Source of the DNA: an uncultured Chiayiivirga sp.
Lineage (GTDB): Bacteria > Pseudomonadota > Gammaproteobacteria > Xanthomonadales > Xanthomonadaceae
DNA length: 64,000 bases
Reading direction: 5' to 3'
NCBI GenBank assembly: GCA_934525595.1
Contig: CAKSZJ010000007.1
Span: 49,323-113,322, forward strand
The notes beneath the pieces are model-generated. The model had not been told where the DNA came from. It saw only the letters and a program-made list of their open reading frames with translations, and did no database searches. Of the stretch, positions 47,138 through 56,247 are shown in pieces. The translations under genes were made by a program, and so were the position numbers. The stretch's first letter is position 1, and each line of letters starts with the position of its first letter.

Positions 47138-48652
47138 TCAGCCGGCCGGTTCCATCCGCCGATACCCGATGGCCTCGGCCAGGTGCGCGGTGCCGATGGC
47201 GTCGGTGCCGGCGAGGTCGGCGATGGTGCGCGCCACGCGCAGGATGCGCTGGCTGGCGCGGGCGGAAAGATGCAGCTGGTCGATGGCGCGCTCTAGCAGG
47301 CCGCGGTCGCCCGGCGAGAGTGCGCAGTCGCGCTCGGTCAGCGCCTGCGGCAGGGCGGCGTTGGCAACCCCGGCGCGCCGCAGCTGGCGTGTACGGGCGG
47401 CTTCGACGCGAGCGCGCACGGCGGCGCTGGGCTCACCACGCGCCGCCTCCGGACGCAGCTGTGCGGCCGGCACGCGCGGCACCTCGATCTGCAGGTCGAT
47501 GCGATCCAGCAGCGGCCCGGAGATGCGCGCGCGGTAGCGGGCCACCTGCTCGCGGCTGCAGTGACAGCGCCCGTTGGGGTCGCCCGCCCAGCCGCAGGGA
47601 CAGGGATTCATCGCAGCGACGAACTGGAAGCGCGCGGGAAACTCGGCCTGTCGCGCGGCGCGCGAGATGACGATGCGGCCCGATTCCAGCGGCTCGCGCA
47701 GCACTTCAAGCGTGCGCCGCTCCCATTCGGGCAGCTCGTCCAGAAACAGCACGCCGTGATGCGCCAGGCTGATCTCGCCAGGGCGCAGCGAAGCGGCCCC
47801 GCCACCGCCAACCAGGGCTACCGCAGTGGCGGTGTGGTGCGGCGCGCGGAACGCCGGGCGGCGCCAGTTGGAAAGGTCCGGGCGCTGCCCGGCGAGCGAG
47901 GCGATGGCGGCAACCTCCAGCGCCTCTTCGTCGCTGATCGAGGGCAAGAGCGTGGGCAGGCGCTGCGCCAGCATCGATTTGCCGCTGCCCGGCGGACCAA
48001 CCATCAGGAGGTTGTGGCCACCGGCGGCGGCGACCTCCAGCGCGCGGCGCGCCTGCGGCTGGCCGCGCACGTCGGCAAGGTCGGGCAGGCCCGCGTCCAC
48101 CTCGCCAGGCGCAGGTTCGGGCAGCGGCCCGGGCAGCTCGCGCCCGGTCTGCAGCAGCGCACACACCTCCAGGAGAGTGCGCGCGAAGCGGACGCCGGCG
48201 TGTCGCGCAAGCGAGGCCTCGGCGCGATTCTCCAGCGGCAGGACGATCTGACGGCCTGCCTGCGCCGCGGCCAACACCGCCGGCAACGCGCCCTCCACCG
48301 GGCGCAGTTCGCCGGTCAGCGCCAGCTCGCCGTGGAACTCCCAGTCGCGCAGCGCATCACGCGGCAGCTGGCCGGAGGCGGCGAGGATTCCCAACGCGAT
48401 CGGCAGGTCGAAGCGGCTGCCGTCCTTTGGCACGTCCGCCGGCGCCAGGTTGATGGTGATGCGTCGCTGCGGCAGCTCGAGCTGCGAACAGGCCAGCGCG
48501 GCGCGCACCCTGTCGCGACTCTCCTTCACCGCGGCGTCGGGCAGGCCGACGATCGAAACCGCCGGCAAGCCTCCGGCGATATGCACTTCCACCCGCACCT
48601 CGGGGGCCTGCACACCGGACTGCGCCCGGCTGTGGACCAACGCAAGGCTCAC
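47138..48652 (-). CDS. YifB family Mg-chelatase-like AAA ATPase
   Basis: 504 residues (ComM/YifB family). An N-terminal Lon-protease-like S5 domain (about 1-180; PAVSIVGLPDAAVKESRDRV, KDGSRFDLPIALGILAA) is followed by an AAA+ Mg-chelatase domain: Walker A GPPGSGKSMLAQRLP, Walker B GVLFLDELPEWER, and FVAAMNPCPCGW with a Cys cluster. In transforming bacteria ComM is a helicase for branch migration of donor DNA. GTG start, overlapping the DUF488 stop by four bases. Confidence 0.95.
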   Translation of the reverse strand: MSLALVHSRAQSGVQAPEVRVEVHIAGGLPAVSIVGLPDAAVKESRDRVRAALACSQLELPQRRITINLAPADVPKDGSRFDLPIALGILAASGQLPRDALRDWEFHGELALTGELRPVEGALPAVLAAAQAGRQIVLPLENRAEASLARHAGVRFARTLLEVCALLQTGRELPGPLPEPAPGEVDAGLPDLADVRGQPQARRALEVAAAGGHNLLMVGPPGSGKSMLAQRLPTLLPSISDEEALEVAAIASLAGQRPDLSNWRRPAFRAPHHTATAVALVGGGGAASLRPGEISLAHHGVLFLDELPEWERRTLEVLREPLESGRIVISRAARQAEFPARFQFVAAMNPCPCGWAGDPNGRCHCSREQVARYRARISGPLLDRIDLQIEVPRVPAAQLRPEAARGEPSAAVRARVEAARTRQLRRAGVANAALPQALTERDCALSPGDRGLLERAIDQLHLSARASQRILRVARTIADLAGTDAIGTAHLAEAIGYRRMEPAG

Positions 48653-49197
48653 GGTGCCGGCTCCGCGGCGGCCGGATACAGCAGCGCGCCATCGCCGCGC
48701 GCAACCGCGCCCGGGGTGATCCGCGCGAGTTTCACCGCATCCTCGGCCAGGATGTGGAACACCGTGCATCCGGCGGCGATGAGGTAGTCGGTCACGATAC
48801 GGCGATGGCAGCGCCACCAGACCGCCTCGGCGCACATGACCGCGGCCGGGCGGCCCGCGTCCCAGGCCAGCAGCTCCGCCAGCCCGGCGCGGAAGGCGGG
48901 CGTGGTGGCGTAGTCGGCATAGTGGTGGAAGCTGCGGTTTTCCCACCAGGCGTTGGCCGCCGCAGGGATTCCCGCGGTGGCCGGGCGCCGTCCGCCAAGC
49001 GCGGGAAAGTGCCGATAGGCCAGGCCCCGCGAGGTCAGCGTCGCATCCAGCGCCTCGCCATCGAACTGCGGCATGGCGCGCGAGTGGGGAAAGGCGCGCA
49101 CGTCCGCGACGCCGCCCGCACCAGCCGCCCGCAGCAGCGCGAGAAAGTCCGCGAGGCTGCGGTTGGAGTGTCCGATGGTGTGGAAATTCGGTGTCAT
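48649..49197 (-). CDS. DUF488 family protein
   Basis: 182 residues. Begins FHTIGHSNRSLADFLALL, with ADVRAFPHSRAMPQF, YRHFPALGGRRPAT and the Cys-containing CAEAVWWRCHRRIVTDYL motif of DUF488. No enzymatic role is established. Its stop overlaps the yifB GTG, so the two are translationally coupled. Confidence 0.9.
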   Translation of the reverse strand: MTPNFHTIGHSNRSLADFLALLRAAGAGGVADVRAFPHSRAMPQFDGEALDATLTSRGLAYRHFPALGGRRPATAGIPAAANAWWENRSFHHYADYATTPAFRAGLAELLAWDAGRPAAVMCAEAVWWRCHRRIVTDYLIAAGCTVFHILAEDAVKLARITPGAVARGDGALLYPAAAEPAP

Positions 49198-49321
49198 GCC
49201 AATGGGCTTCGATGGGTGCGGGGAGACAGCGTGGCCGGGTATTCAGCGCGAGCGACCGGATGGCTTGGCGCTTCGGGGGAATCGCGACACTGCACGAAGA
49301 GGCGCGTCCCCGATGCGCGCC

Positions 49322-49576
49322 TCAGCCGGGCGGCTCGCCGGCGGCGGCGCGCATCGCAACGGCGTATTCCAGCGCCTCCAGACGGGCACGGGTGCGCAAC
49401 AACAGCGCGCGCTGCATCTCGAATTCCTCGCGCGTGACCAGATCGAGCCGCTGCAGGCCCGTCTGCAGCGCGGCGCGGAACGTCTTTTCGAGATTGCCGC
49501 GCGCATCGCCAAGGGTTGATGGCAGCAGCGCGCCGAGGCGCCGCGCGAGATCATCGGCAAGCTGCAGGTTCACCAT
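49322..49576 (-). CDS. ubiK: Ubiquinone biosynthesis accessory factor UbiK
   Basis: 84 residues, BMFP-domain family (formerly YqiC). Amphipathic start LQLADDLARRLGALLP, then a trimeric coiled coil LDLVTREEFEMQRALLLRTRARLEALE. It helps ubiquinone-biosynthesis enzymes at the membrane. AAGGA lies seven bases before the ATG. Its divergence from glnK across about 120 bases is a conserved layout. Confidence 0.9.
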   Translation of the reverse strand: MVNLQLADDLARRLGALLPSTLGDARGNLEKTFRAALQTGLQRLDLVTREEFEMQRALLLRTRARLEALEYAVAMRAAAGEPPG

Positions 49577-49608
49577 GGCGGCGTCCTTCTGTGGGGGTGC
49601 CCCAATCC

Positions 49609-49624
49609 TGGCATGCGGTCTGCG
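49609..49624 (+). promoter_or_regulatory. Probable sigma-54 promoter of glnK
   Basis: TGGCATGCGGTCTGCG carries the -24 GG and -12 GC dinucleotides ten bases apart and matches TGGCAcG-N4-tTGC at all but two positions. Transcription would begin near 49635, 60 bases before glnK. PII genes of the GlnK type are commonly nitrogen-regulated through sigma-54 and NtrC. Confidence 0.65.
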
Positions 49625-49671
49625 TTGCCGCCGTCGGAAGACGCACTAGAATCGCCTGAGAAAATTCCTAG

Positions 49672-50034
<363 letters not shown>

Positions 50035-50118
50035 GCCTCCGGCGCCGCCGCACCGGGTCACACTCCGCCGCGGCTTGCGTCACAGCAATAAGCCTTGCCG
50101 CACCCGGGGAGAACGCGC

Positions 50119-50664
50119 ATGACATGGGGGATATCCGCATTCATCGCAGGCCTGCTGGCGTGGGCGGGCGTCGCGTTCAATCGCCTGGTGCGCCTGCGCA
50201 ACCAGGTGCGCACGGCCTGGGCCGACATCGACGTGCAGCTGCATCGCCGGCATGACCTGGTCCCCGCACTGGTCGCCGCGGTGCGCGGCCATGCCACGCA
50301 CGAGCAGGCGACACTGGAGGCGGTCGCACAGCTGCGCAGCCGCGCGATGAGCCCCAGCACACCCACCCCGCAGGGGCGCGCGGAAAGCGAACTGCACGCC
50401 GGCATCGGCCGCCTGCTGGCGCTGCGCGAGTCCTACCCGGACCTCAAGGCCAGCGCCAGCTTCGCGCAGCTGCAGCGCGACCTGGTCGCGGTCGAGGACC
50501 AGCTGCAGTACGCCCGCCGTTTCTACAATGGCGCGGTGCGCGACTACAACGACGCCATCCAGCGCGTTCCCGATGTTCTCCTCGCGCGCATTTTTGCGTT
50601 CCTGCCGGGCGAATTCTTCCAGGCGGAGGCATCCGCGCAATCAGCGCCGGAGATGCGCCCGTGA
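50119..50664 (+). CDS. LemA family protein
   Basis: 181 residues. One N-terminal transmembrane helix (WGISAFIAGLLAWAGVAF), then the helical LemA domain: NRLVRLRNQVRTAWADIDVQLHRRHDLVPALV, LALRESYPDLKASASFAQLQRDL and ARRFYNGAVRDYNDAIQRVP. Function unclear; usually encoded with a DUF2207 or TPM-domain protein, as here. ATG preceded by GGGGAGAA; its stop overlaps the next GTG by four bases. Confidence 0.93.
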   Translation: MTWGISAFIAGLLAWAGVAFNRLVRLRNQVRTAWADIDVQLHRRHDLVPALVAAVRGHATHEQATLEAVAQLRSRAMSPSTPTPQGRAESELHAGIGRLLALRESYPDLKASASFAQLQRDLVAVEDQLQYARRFYNGAVRDYNDAIQRVPDVLLARIFAFLPGEFFQAEASAQSAPEMRP

Positions 50665-52484
50665 AAAACTTCATGCGATCCATCGGCAATGTGTTCGCCG
50701 CCCTGCTCCTGCTTTCCCTCGGCGCGACCGCCGGCGCACAGGAGCGCATCCTCGACTACCGCATCGAGGTGGCCATCCAGCCCGATGCCAGCCTGGAGGT
50801 GACGGAAAACATCACCGTGCGCGCCGAAGGCAGTCAGATCCGGCGCGGCATCTACCGCGATTTCCCCACCCGCTACCGCGACCGCGCCGGCAACCGGGTC
50901 GTCGTGGCGCTCGACGTGCTGGGCGTGGAGCGCGACGGCCGGCCCGAGCCATGGTTCACCGAGACCCTGTCCAACGGCGTACGCATCAACACCGGCAACG
51001 ACGACTTCCTGCCGGTGCCCGCCGACATCCGCTTCACCCTGCGGTATCGCACCACACGCCAGGTCGGCTTCTTCGCCGAGCACGACGAGCTCTACTGGAA
51101 CGCCATCGGCACCGGCTGGGCGTTCCCGATCGAGACGGCCCAGGTCGAAGTGCGCCTTCCCGAACCGGTGCCGGTGGCACAGATGAGCGCCGAGGGCTAC
51201 ACCGGCCCGCAGGGCGCGAAGGGGCAGGACTACACCGCCACCCTCGTCGAGCCGGGCCTCGCGCGCTGGCACCTGACCGCACCGCTGGCTCCGCAGGAAG
51301 GTTTCACCATCGTGCTCGGCTTCCCCAAGGGCCTGCTGCCCGAACCCACCCGCGCCGAGCGCGCGGGCTGGCTGCTGCGCGACAACCTCGGCGTGCTGAT
51401 CGCGCTGCTCGGGCTGATCGCGCTGTGGTACTACTGCATCACGCGCTGGTGGCGGATCGGCCGCGACCCGCGCGCCGGCGTCGTCATCGCGCGCTACGAT
51501 CCGCCCGCCGGGCGCTCGCCTTCGGAACTGCGTTTCCTGGAGCGCAAGTGCGCCTACGACGTACGCTGCTTCACCGGCGACCTCCTGCTGCTTGCGGTGC
51601 ATGGCAAGCTGCGGCTGCACCGCGACAGCGCGCTGGATCGCCTATCCGACAAGCTCGACGCCACCGGAGCGCCGGCAGGCGTCAAGCGGTTCGTGGGCCG
51701 GCTGCTGTCGGGACGCGACATCTGGACGGCCACGCGCCCCCACGTCAGCCCCGGCGGCGAGTCGCCCGTCATCGCCGCCACCCTGCTCGCCAACCTGCTG
51801 CCGCAGCCCGGGTCGAACATCGAATTCGACGAGAAGAATCGCACCGCGCTGATGGCCGCCAAGGACCACCATACCAAGGCGCTGAAAAGGCACATCGACG
51901 ACCGCTACTACAAGCAAAACTTCGGCACCTGGGGCCGCGCCCTGCTGATCGCCCTGGCGTTCGCCGTGGCCGCGCTCGCGCTGTCGGGCGGCTCCGGCAT
52001 TCCGGTCATCCTCCTGACCGGTGTCGTGATGCTGGCGAGCCTGATCGCCTTCGGAATCCTGATCGCGGCTCCCACCGCCGAGGGCCGCCGCCTGCTGGAC
52101 GAGATCGAGGGCCTGCGCACCTATCTGCGCGTGGCCGAGCGCGACGAACTGAAGAACCTGCCCGGCCCCGATGCGCCACCCGCGCTCGATGCCGATCGCT
52201 ATGAGCGCCTCCTGCCCTACGCCGTGGCGCTGGATGTCGAAGAAGCCTGGACACGCAAGTTCACCCTCGCCGTCGGTGCCGCCGCGGCGGCGGCCACGAC
52301 CGGAGCGATCAGCTGGTACAGCGGCGGCTCCTTCTCCAACCTGGACAGCATGGTCTCATCCATCGGCGGCAGCCTCACCAACTCCATCGCCTCGGCGTCC
52401 ACGCCACCGGGCAGCTCTTCGGGCGGCGGCGGCGGTGGCTCCTCGGGCGGCGGGGGTGGCGGTGGCGGTGGCGGCGGACGCTGA
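50661..52484 (+). CDS. DUF2207 family membrane protein with glycine-rich tail
   Basis: 607 residues. Signal peptide about 1-26, an external DUF2207 beta domain (about 27-230; RILDYRIEVAIQPDASLEVTENI, RGIYRDFPTRY), one transmembrane helix (about 240-262, LGVLIALLGLIALWYYCI), a cytosolic region and two further helices (about 425-465). The end is Ser/Gly repeats (about 580-607, SSGGGGGGSSGGGG). LemA-DUF2207 pairs are widespread but of unknown function. GTG start. Confidence 0.88.
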   Translation: MKNFMRSIGNVFAALLLLSLGATAGAQERILDYRIEVAIQPDASLEVTENITVRAEGSQIRRGIYRDFPTRYRDRAGNRVVVALDVLGVERDGRPEPWFTETLSNGVRINTGNDDFLPVPADIRFTLRYRTTRQVGFFAEHDELYWNAIGTGWAFPIETAQVEVRLPEPVPVAQMSAEGYTGPQGAKGQDYTATLVEPGLARWHLTAPLAPQEGFTIVLGFPKGLLPEPTRAERAGWLLRDNLGVLIALLGLIALWYYCITRWWRIGRDPRAGVVIARYDPPAGRSPSELRFLERKCAYDVRCFTGDLLLLAVHGKLRLHRDSALDRLSDKLDATGAPAGVKRFVGRLLSGRDIWTATRPHVSPGGESPVIAATLLANLLPQPGSNIEFDEKNRTALMAAKDHHTKALKRHIDDRYYKQNFGTWGRALLIALAFAVAALALSGGSGIPVILLTGVVMLASLIAFGILIAAPTAEGRRLLDEIEGLRTYLRVAERDELKNLPGPDAPPALDADRYERLLPYAVALDVEEAWTRKFTLAVGAAAAAATTGAISWYSGGSFSNLDSMVSSIGGSLTNSIASASTPPGSSSGGGGGGSSGGGGGGGGGGGR

Positions 52485-52586
52485 ATCGACCCGCGTCGTC
52501 CCCGGCCAAGCCTCCGGTTGAAGACAGGAACCCGTCGAGGCCCGGAATGCCGCCGCGCCGAACGAACGGCGCGCGGAAAGGGGGCG

Positions 52587-55500
52587 CTACTCGCGCGGTT
52601 CGCGCAGGAAGCGTGCGATCGAGGGCGCGGGGACCCTGGTGACGAACTCCGAGGCGATATCCACGTAGCCGCGTACCAGCGCGACTTCGCCTGCGCGGCG
52701 GTTGAGCGTGTCGCGCAGATCAGGATCGGCACCGGCGGCGAGCAGGCGGCGCACCGCGCGCCCCATGCCGTGCAGGGCGGCCAGATGCAGCGGGCCGAAC
52801 CCGCGCCGCTCGCGCGCGCCCAGCCCCACGCCGTACCGCAGCAGCACATCGAGCTGGGCCAGGATCACGTCTTCCCGGTACGCGGTGCCCGGCTCGAAGC
52901 TGGCACCGAGCAGCAGCAGGAGCGGGGTTTCCCCGACGCCATTGATCGCATCGGCGTCGGCACCGGCAGCGAGCAGCGACTCCCAGATCACGCTGACCGC
53001 TTCGGCGTCGCGCGCGCCAAAGCCGAACTGCGCCAGCGCGTGCAGCACGGTGCCGCCGTGCGCATCCACGGCACGCACATCGACATCGTGCGCCAGCAGG
53101 GCGACGATCGCCTGTCCCTGCCCGAGCGCGGCGGCGATCATCAGCGGCGTGATGCCGCCGGGCAGGCGCTGTTCGACCGAAACGCCGCTTTCCACCAGCG
53201 CCCAGACCACCTCGATCTGGCGCGCGGTCAAGGCCACGCTCAGGCAGGTCGCGCCGGAATTGGCGGTGAGATCGGGATTGGCCCCGCGCGCCAGCAGGTC
53301 GCGGACGAGATCGACGTGGCCACCGCCGCAGGCGCGCAGCAGCGCGGTGCAGCCCTGGGCATCGGTGGCATTCAGATCCAGGCCCAGATCCAGCAGCCGC
53401 GACACGCCCGCCGCATCGCCCACCTGCGCGGCGGCGACCAAGTCGCTGCCCCGAAGCCTGCGGCGCGGCAGCCGCCACTGCGGCCAGTCCAGCCAGCGCA
53501 CCAGGTGCGTACGACTCAAGGCAAGCGCCAGACCGTGCGCGGTCTGCCCGTCCGGGCCGCGGGTGGACGGCTGCGCACCGTGCGCGACCAGCCGCCGCAC
53601 CGCCCATTCGCTGTCGAGCTGGCAGGCCAGCAGGAGCGCGGTGGCACCGTGCAGGTCGCGGGCTTCCGGATCGGTGCCCACGGCCAGCAGATGGTCGAAA
53701 AGCCGCTGCCACCCCAGTCTGAGCGCCTGCAGAAGAGGCGGCGTGCCGTCACTGTCGACCCCGAACGCATCGGCACCGCGCGCGAGCAGCAGCAGAGCCA
53801 CGTCCTCGCCGTCCGGGCGATCACGCGCATCAAGCAGGGCGGCGTTGAGGTAGCGCGCCAGCGTGCCGCGCCCGCTCGGCGAGGACCCACGTTCCAGCAG
53901 CGCGACGAGGCCGGCAGTAGCCGCCGGCCCCAGCGCGAGGAGGCGGGACATCAACGGCATGCCTTCCTCATCGGTGGCATCCGGGTCCAGCTGCGCCGCC
54001 AGCACCCGGGACGCGCCGCGTCCGAGGCGCGGCGCGAGATCGAGGAACAGCGCGGCGCGTTCGGAATCGGAAGCCGTCGCCAACGGCAGCAACTGCCTCG
54101 CCGTATCGAAGTTCTCCCGCTCCAGCGCCAGGCGCAGGCGCGTCAGCGGCGGCGCGTCGACCAGTTCTTCGTCGGTTTCCGCCAGGCAGGCAGGCAGCAC
54201 ATAGCCCGGATCGAGCAGGGCCACGTGCGCCCAGCGCCCGGCAGCGACCGCGTAGTCGATCGCGCGCCGCCCATCGGCCGCCGGCCGCTGCGGATCGACG
54301 CCCAGCGCGAGCAGGGCCTTGACCGTCGCGGTATCGCACGCCGTCGCATGGCAGGCGATCGCCAACGCATTGCGGCCGCTGTGGTCGCAGGCATCCGGAT
54401 CGACGCCGTGCCCGGCCAACCGCTCCACGCAGGCCAGTGAACCGGCGCGCGCCGCTTCGAGCAGCGGCGTGACACCCTGCCCGTCGGCGATGTCGGCATG
54501 CGCCCCGGCTGCCAGCAGCGCGGCGGCAATGCGGTGATTGTCGCGCAGGCAGGCGGCGTGCAGCGCGGTGCGTCCGAGGCGGTCACGCGCATCCACCTGG
54601 GCGCGATGGCGCAGCAACAGCTGCAGCATCGCCGGGTCGTCATCCTCGCGCGTCGCCGCCAGCACCACGGCCGGATCGCCGCCGCGCGGTTCGAAAGCGG
54701 CGCGGCGCTCGATCAGGTAGCGCGCCACGTCGAGGTTTCCCAGCGCCGCGGCCACGCCCAGCGGGCTGCTGCCCTGCGCGTCCACGGCATCCAGCGGTGC
54801 CCCGGCATCGAGCAGCAGCGCGGCGATGGCCGGATCGGCAGCGCGCGCGGCAGCGTGCAGCGCGGTCTGGCCCGTCTCGTCTGCCGGACGCGGATCGGCG
54901 CCGTTGGTCAGGAGCATCTGCACCGCATCGGGCCGGCCGTGGTAACTGTCGCGCACCGCAGCCATCAGCGGCGTCAGGCCCGCGTGGGCCAGGTTGAGGT
55001 CGACGCCGGCGGCAATCAGCGCGCGCAGCAGGCCCAGGTCGCCTAGAACGGCCGCCAGCATCGGAAGGGTGCGCTGGTCGCGCGTATCCGCATCCGGCAG
55101 CGCCCAGGGATCGCCCCCCATGTCCAGCAGTCGCAGGGCCTCGCTCACCTGGCCGGCGCGCGCCGCCTCGTAGAGCGCGGCATCCACGCCCGGGCCCGGC
55201 GCGTAGGGACGCGCCGCGATCGGCGCCGCCGCAGCCTCGGCCAGTCGCTCGGCCAGCGCGCTCTGGGCGCGTGCAAGCTGCCGGCGCGAGGCCGACATCG
55301 CCAGCACGGCCAGCAGCGGCGCCACGATCAGCGCATGGACGAGTACGCCGGCCCGACGGGCCGCAGCGCCATCCCACACGTCCGGCAGCGCCAGGGTCAG
55401 CGCGCAGATTGCCAGCAGCACGAGAGCGACTGCCGCGATCCAGCTGCCCGCCCCCTGCGTCACCGCGTCGCCCAGGGGATCGCGCTGGCCTCGCAGCGGA

Positions 55501-55913
55501 GCAGAGTACGGCGCCATCAGCTCCAGCGCGGGCCGCGCCGCGCCGCGCCAGGCCAGCACCAGCGCCAGCCCCACCGCCAGCCCGAAGGCAAGCGCCGAGG
55601 GAAGATCACCGCCCTTCACCATGCGCACGGCGGGCCAGGCCAGCACCGCGCCCAGCACGGCCAGCATGAGCCAGCTTCGCCACAGGCCGCCGCGCAGCTG
55701 CTGAGAAAGCACCGCACCCAGCGGAGGATCATCCGATGCCGCGAGCCAGCCCGAGGCGGCGATGAGATAAAGCGGAACGGCCAGCGCCGGCGCCAGCGCC
55801 AGCACAGGGTGGGGATGCAGCAGCGGCAGCAGCGCCAGCGCCACGGCCGGCAGGAATCCGGCCAGCCGCGCACCCAGCGCACGCGGTTCCTTGCCTGCTG
55901 CGGCGCCGCTCAT
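52587..55913 (-). CDS. Giant membrane-anchored ankyrin-repeat protein
   Basis: 1108 residues. The first 215 residues carry about six hydrophobic helices (FLPAVALALLPLLHPHPVLALAPALAV, WLMLAVLGAVLAWPAV, WIAAVALVLLAICALTLAL). The remainder is about twenty ankyrin-type repeats with the TPLxxAxxxGxxxxxxxLLxxGADP pattern (LTPLMAAVRDSYHGRPDAVQ, TALHAAARAADPAIAALLLD, GFGPLHLAALHGMGRAVRRL). The middle (about 600-760) has decayed repeats. It may be a scaffold on the cytosolic face of the membrane; no partner is encoded nearby. Its stop lies 102 bases from the DUF2207 stop; the ATG overlaps the ycgL stop. Confidence 0.9.
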   Translation of the reverse strand: MSGAAAGKEPRALGARLAGFLPAVALALLPLLHPHPVLALAPALAVPLYLIAASGWLAASDDPPLGAVLSQQLRGGLWRSWLMLAVLGAVLAWPAVRMVKGGDLPSALAFGLAVGLALVLAWRGAARPALELMAPYSAPLRGQRDPLGDAVTQGAGSWIAAVALVLLAICALTLALPDVWDGAAARRAGVLVHALIVAPLLAVLAMSASRRQLARAQSALAERLAEAAAAPIAARPYAPGPGVDAALYEAARAGQVSEALRLLDMGGDPWALPDADTRDQRTLPMLAAVLGDLGLLRALIAAGVDLNLAHAGLTPLMAAVRDSYHGRPDAVQMLLTNGADPRPADETGQTALHAAARAADPAIAALLLDAGAPLDAVDAQGSSPLGVAAALGNLDVARYLIERRAAFEPRGGDPAVVLAATREDDDPAMLQLLLRHRAQVDARDRLGRTALHAACLRDNHRIAAALLAAGAHADIADGQGVTPLLEAARAGSLACVERLAGHGVDPDACDHSGRNALAIACHATACDTATVKALLALGVDPQRPAADGRRAIDYAVAAGRWAHVALLDPGYVLPACLAETDEELVDAPPLTRLRLALERENFDTARQLLPLATASDSERAALFLDLAPRLGRGASRVLAAQLDPDATDEEGMPLMSRLLALGPAATAGLVALLERGSSPSGRGTLARYLNAALLDARDRPDGEDVALLLLARGADAFGVDSDGTPPLLQALRLGWQRLFDHLLAVGTDPEARDLHGATALLLACQLDSEWAVRRLVAHGAQPSTRGPDGQTAHGLALALSRTHLVRWLDWPQWRLPRRRLRGSDLVAAAQVGDAAGVSRLLDLGLDLNATDAQGCTALLRACGGGHVDLVRDLLARGANPDLTANSGATCLSVALTARQIEVVWALVESGVSVEQRLPGGITPLMIAAALGQGQAIVALLAHDVDVRAVDAHGGTVLHALAQFGFGARDAEAVSVIWESLLAAGADADAINGVGETPLLLLLGASFEPGTAYREDVILAQLDVLLRYGVGLGARERRGFGPLHLAALHGMGRAVRRLLAAGADPDLRDTLNRRAGEVALVRGYVDIASEFVTRVPAPSIARFLREPRE

Positions 55914-56176
55914 GAAATCGGCGCGTCCATCGATGGAGCCAGAACCTCCACCGGAGGCAGCTGCAGGTAGCAGCCGCGCGTGCGCAATGCCTCGATCACG
56001 GTCGCCGCGTCGGCGCGCGCCAGCCGGCGTTCGGGAGTCAGCTCGAATTCCAGCGCCGGCTCCAGCACGCCCAGGCGCTGTCGCAGCGGCTCGGGCAGCG
56101 CGTCGAAGCCATCCTTCTCGGCGAGATAGACGTAGGTGTCGGGGCGCAAGCGGCTTCTGTAGACGTGGCAGCGCAT
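55910..56176 (-). CDS. YcgL domain protein
   Basis: 88 residues beginning MRCHVYRSRLRPDTYVYL with DGFDALPEPLRQRLG and RGCYLQLPP, the YcgL fold of unknown function found in gammaproteobacteria. The ATG is the conserved beginning. It overlaps the ankyrin gene start by four bases. Confidence 0.88.
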   Translation of the reverse strand: MRCHVYRSRLRPDTYVYLAEKDGFDALPEPLRQRLGVLEPALEFELTPERRLARADAATVIEALRTRGCYLQLPPVEVLAPSMDAPIS

Positions 56177-56247
56177 GGGAAACAAGGTGTCCGGCGACGG
56201 GCCGGCCCCAGCATAGCCGGTCGGCGCGAACGGAGCGATGCGCCGGC

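Noticed and set aside
52518..54440. 640-residue plus-strand open frame opposite the ankyrin gene
   Set aside because: Its apparent repeats mirror the ankyrin repeats of the other strand.
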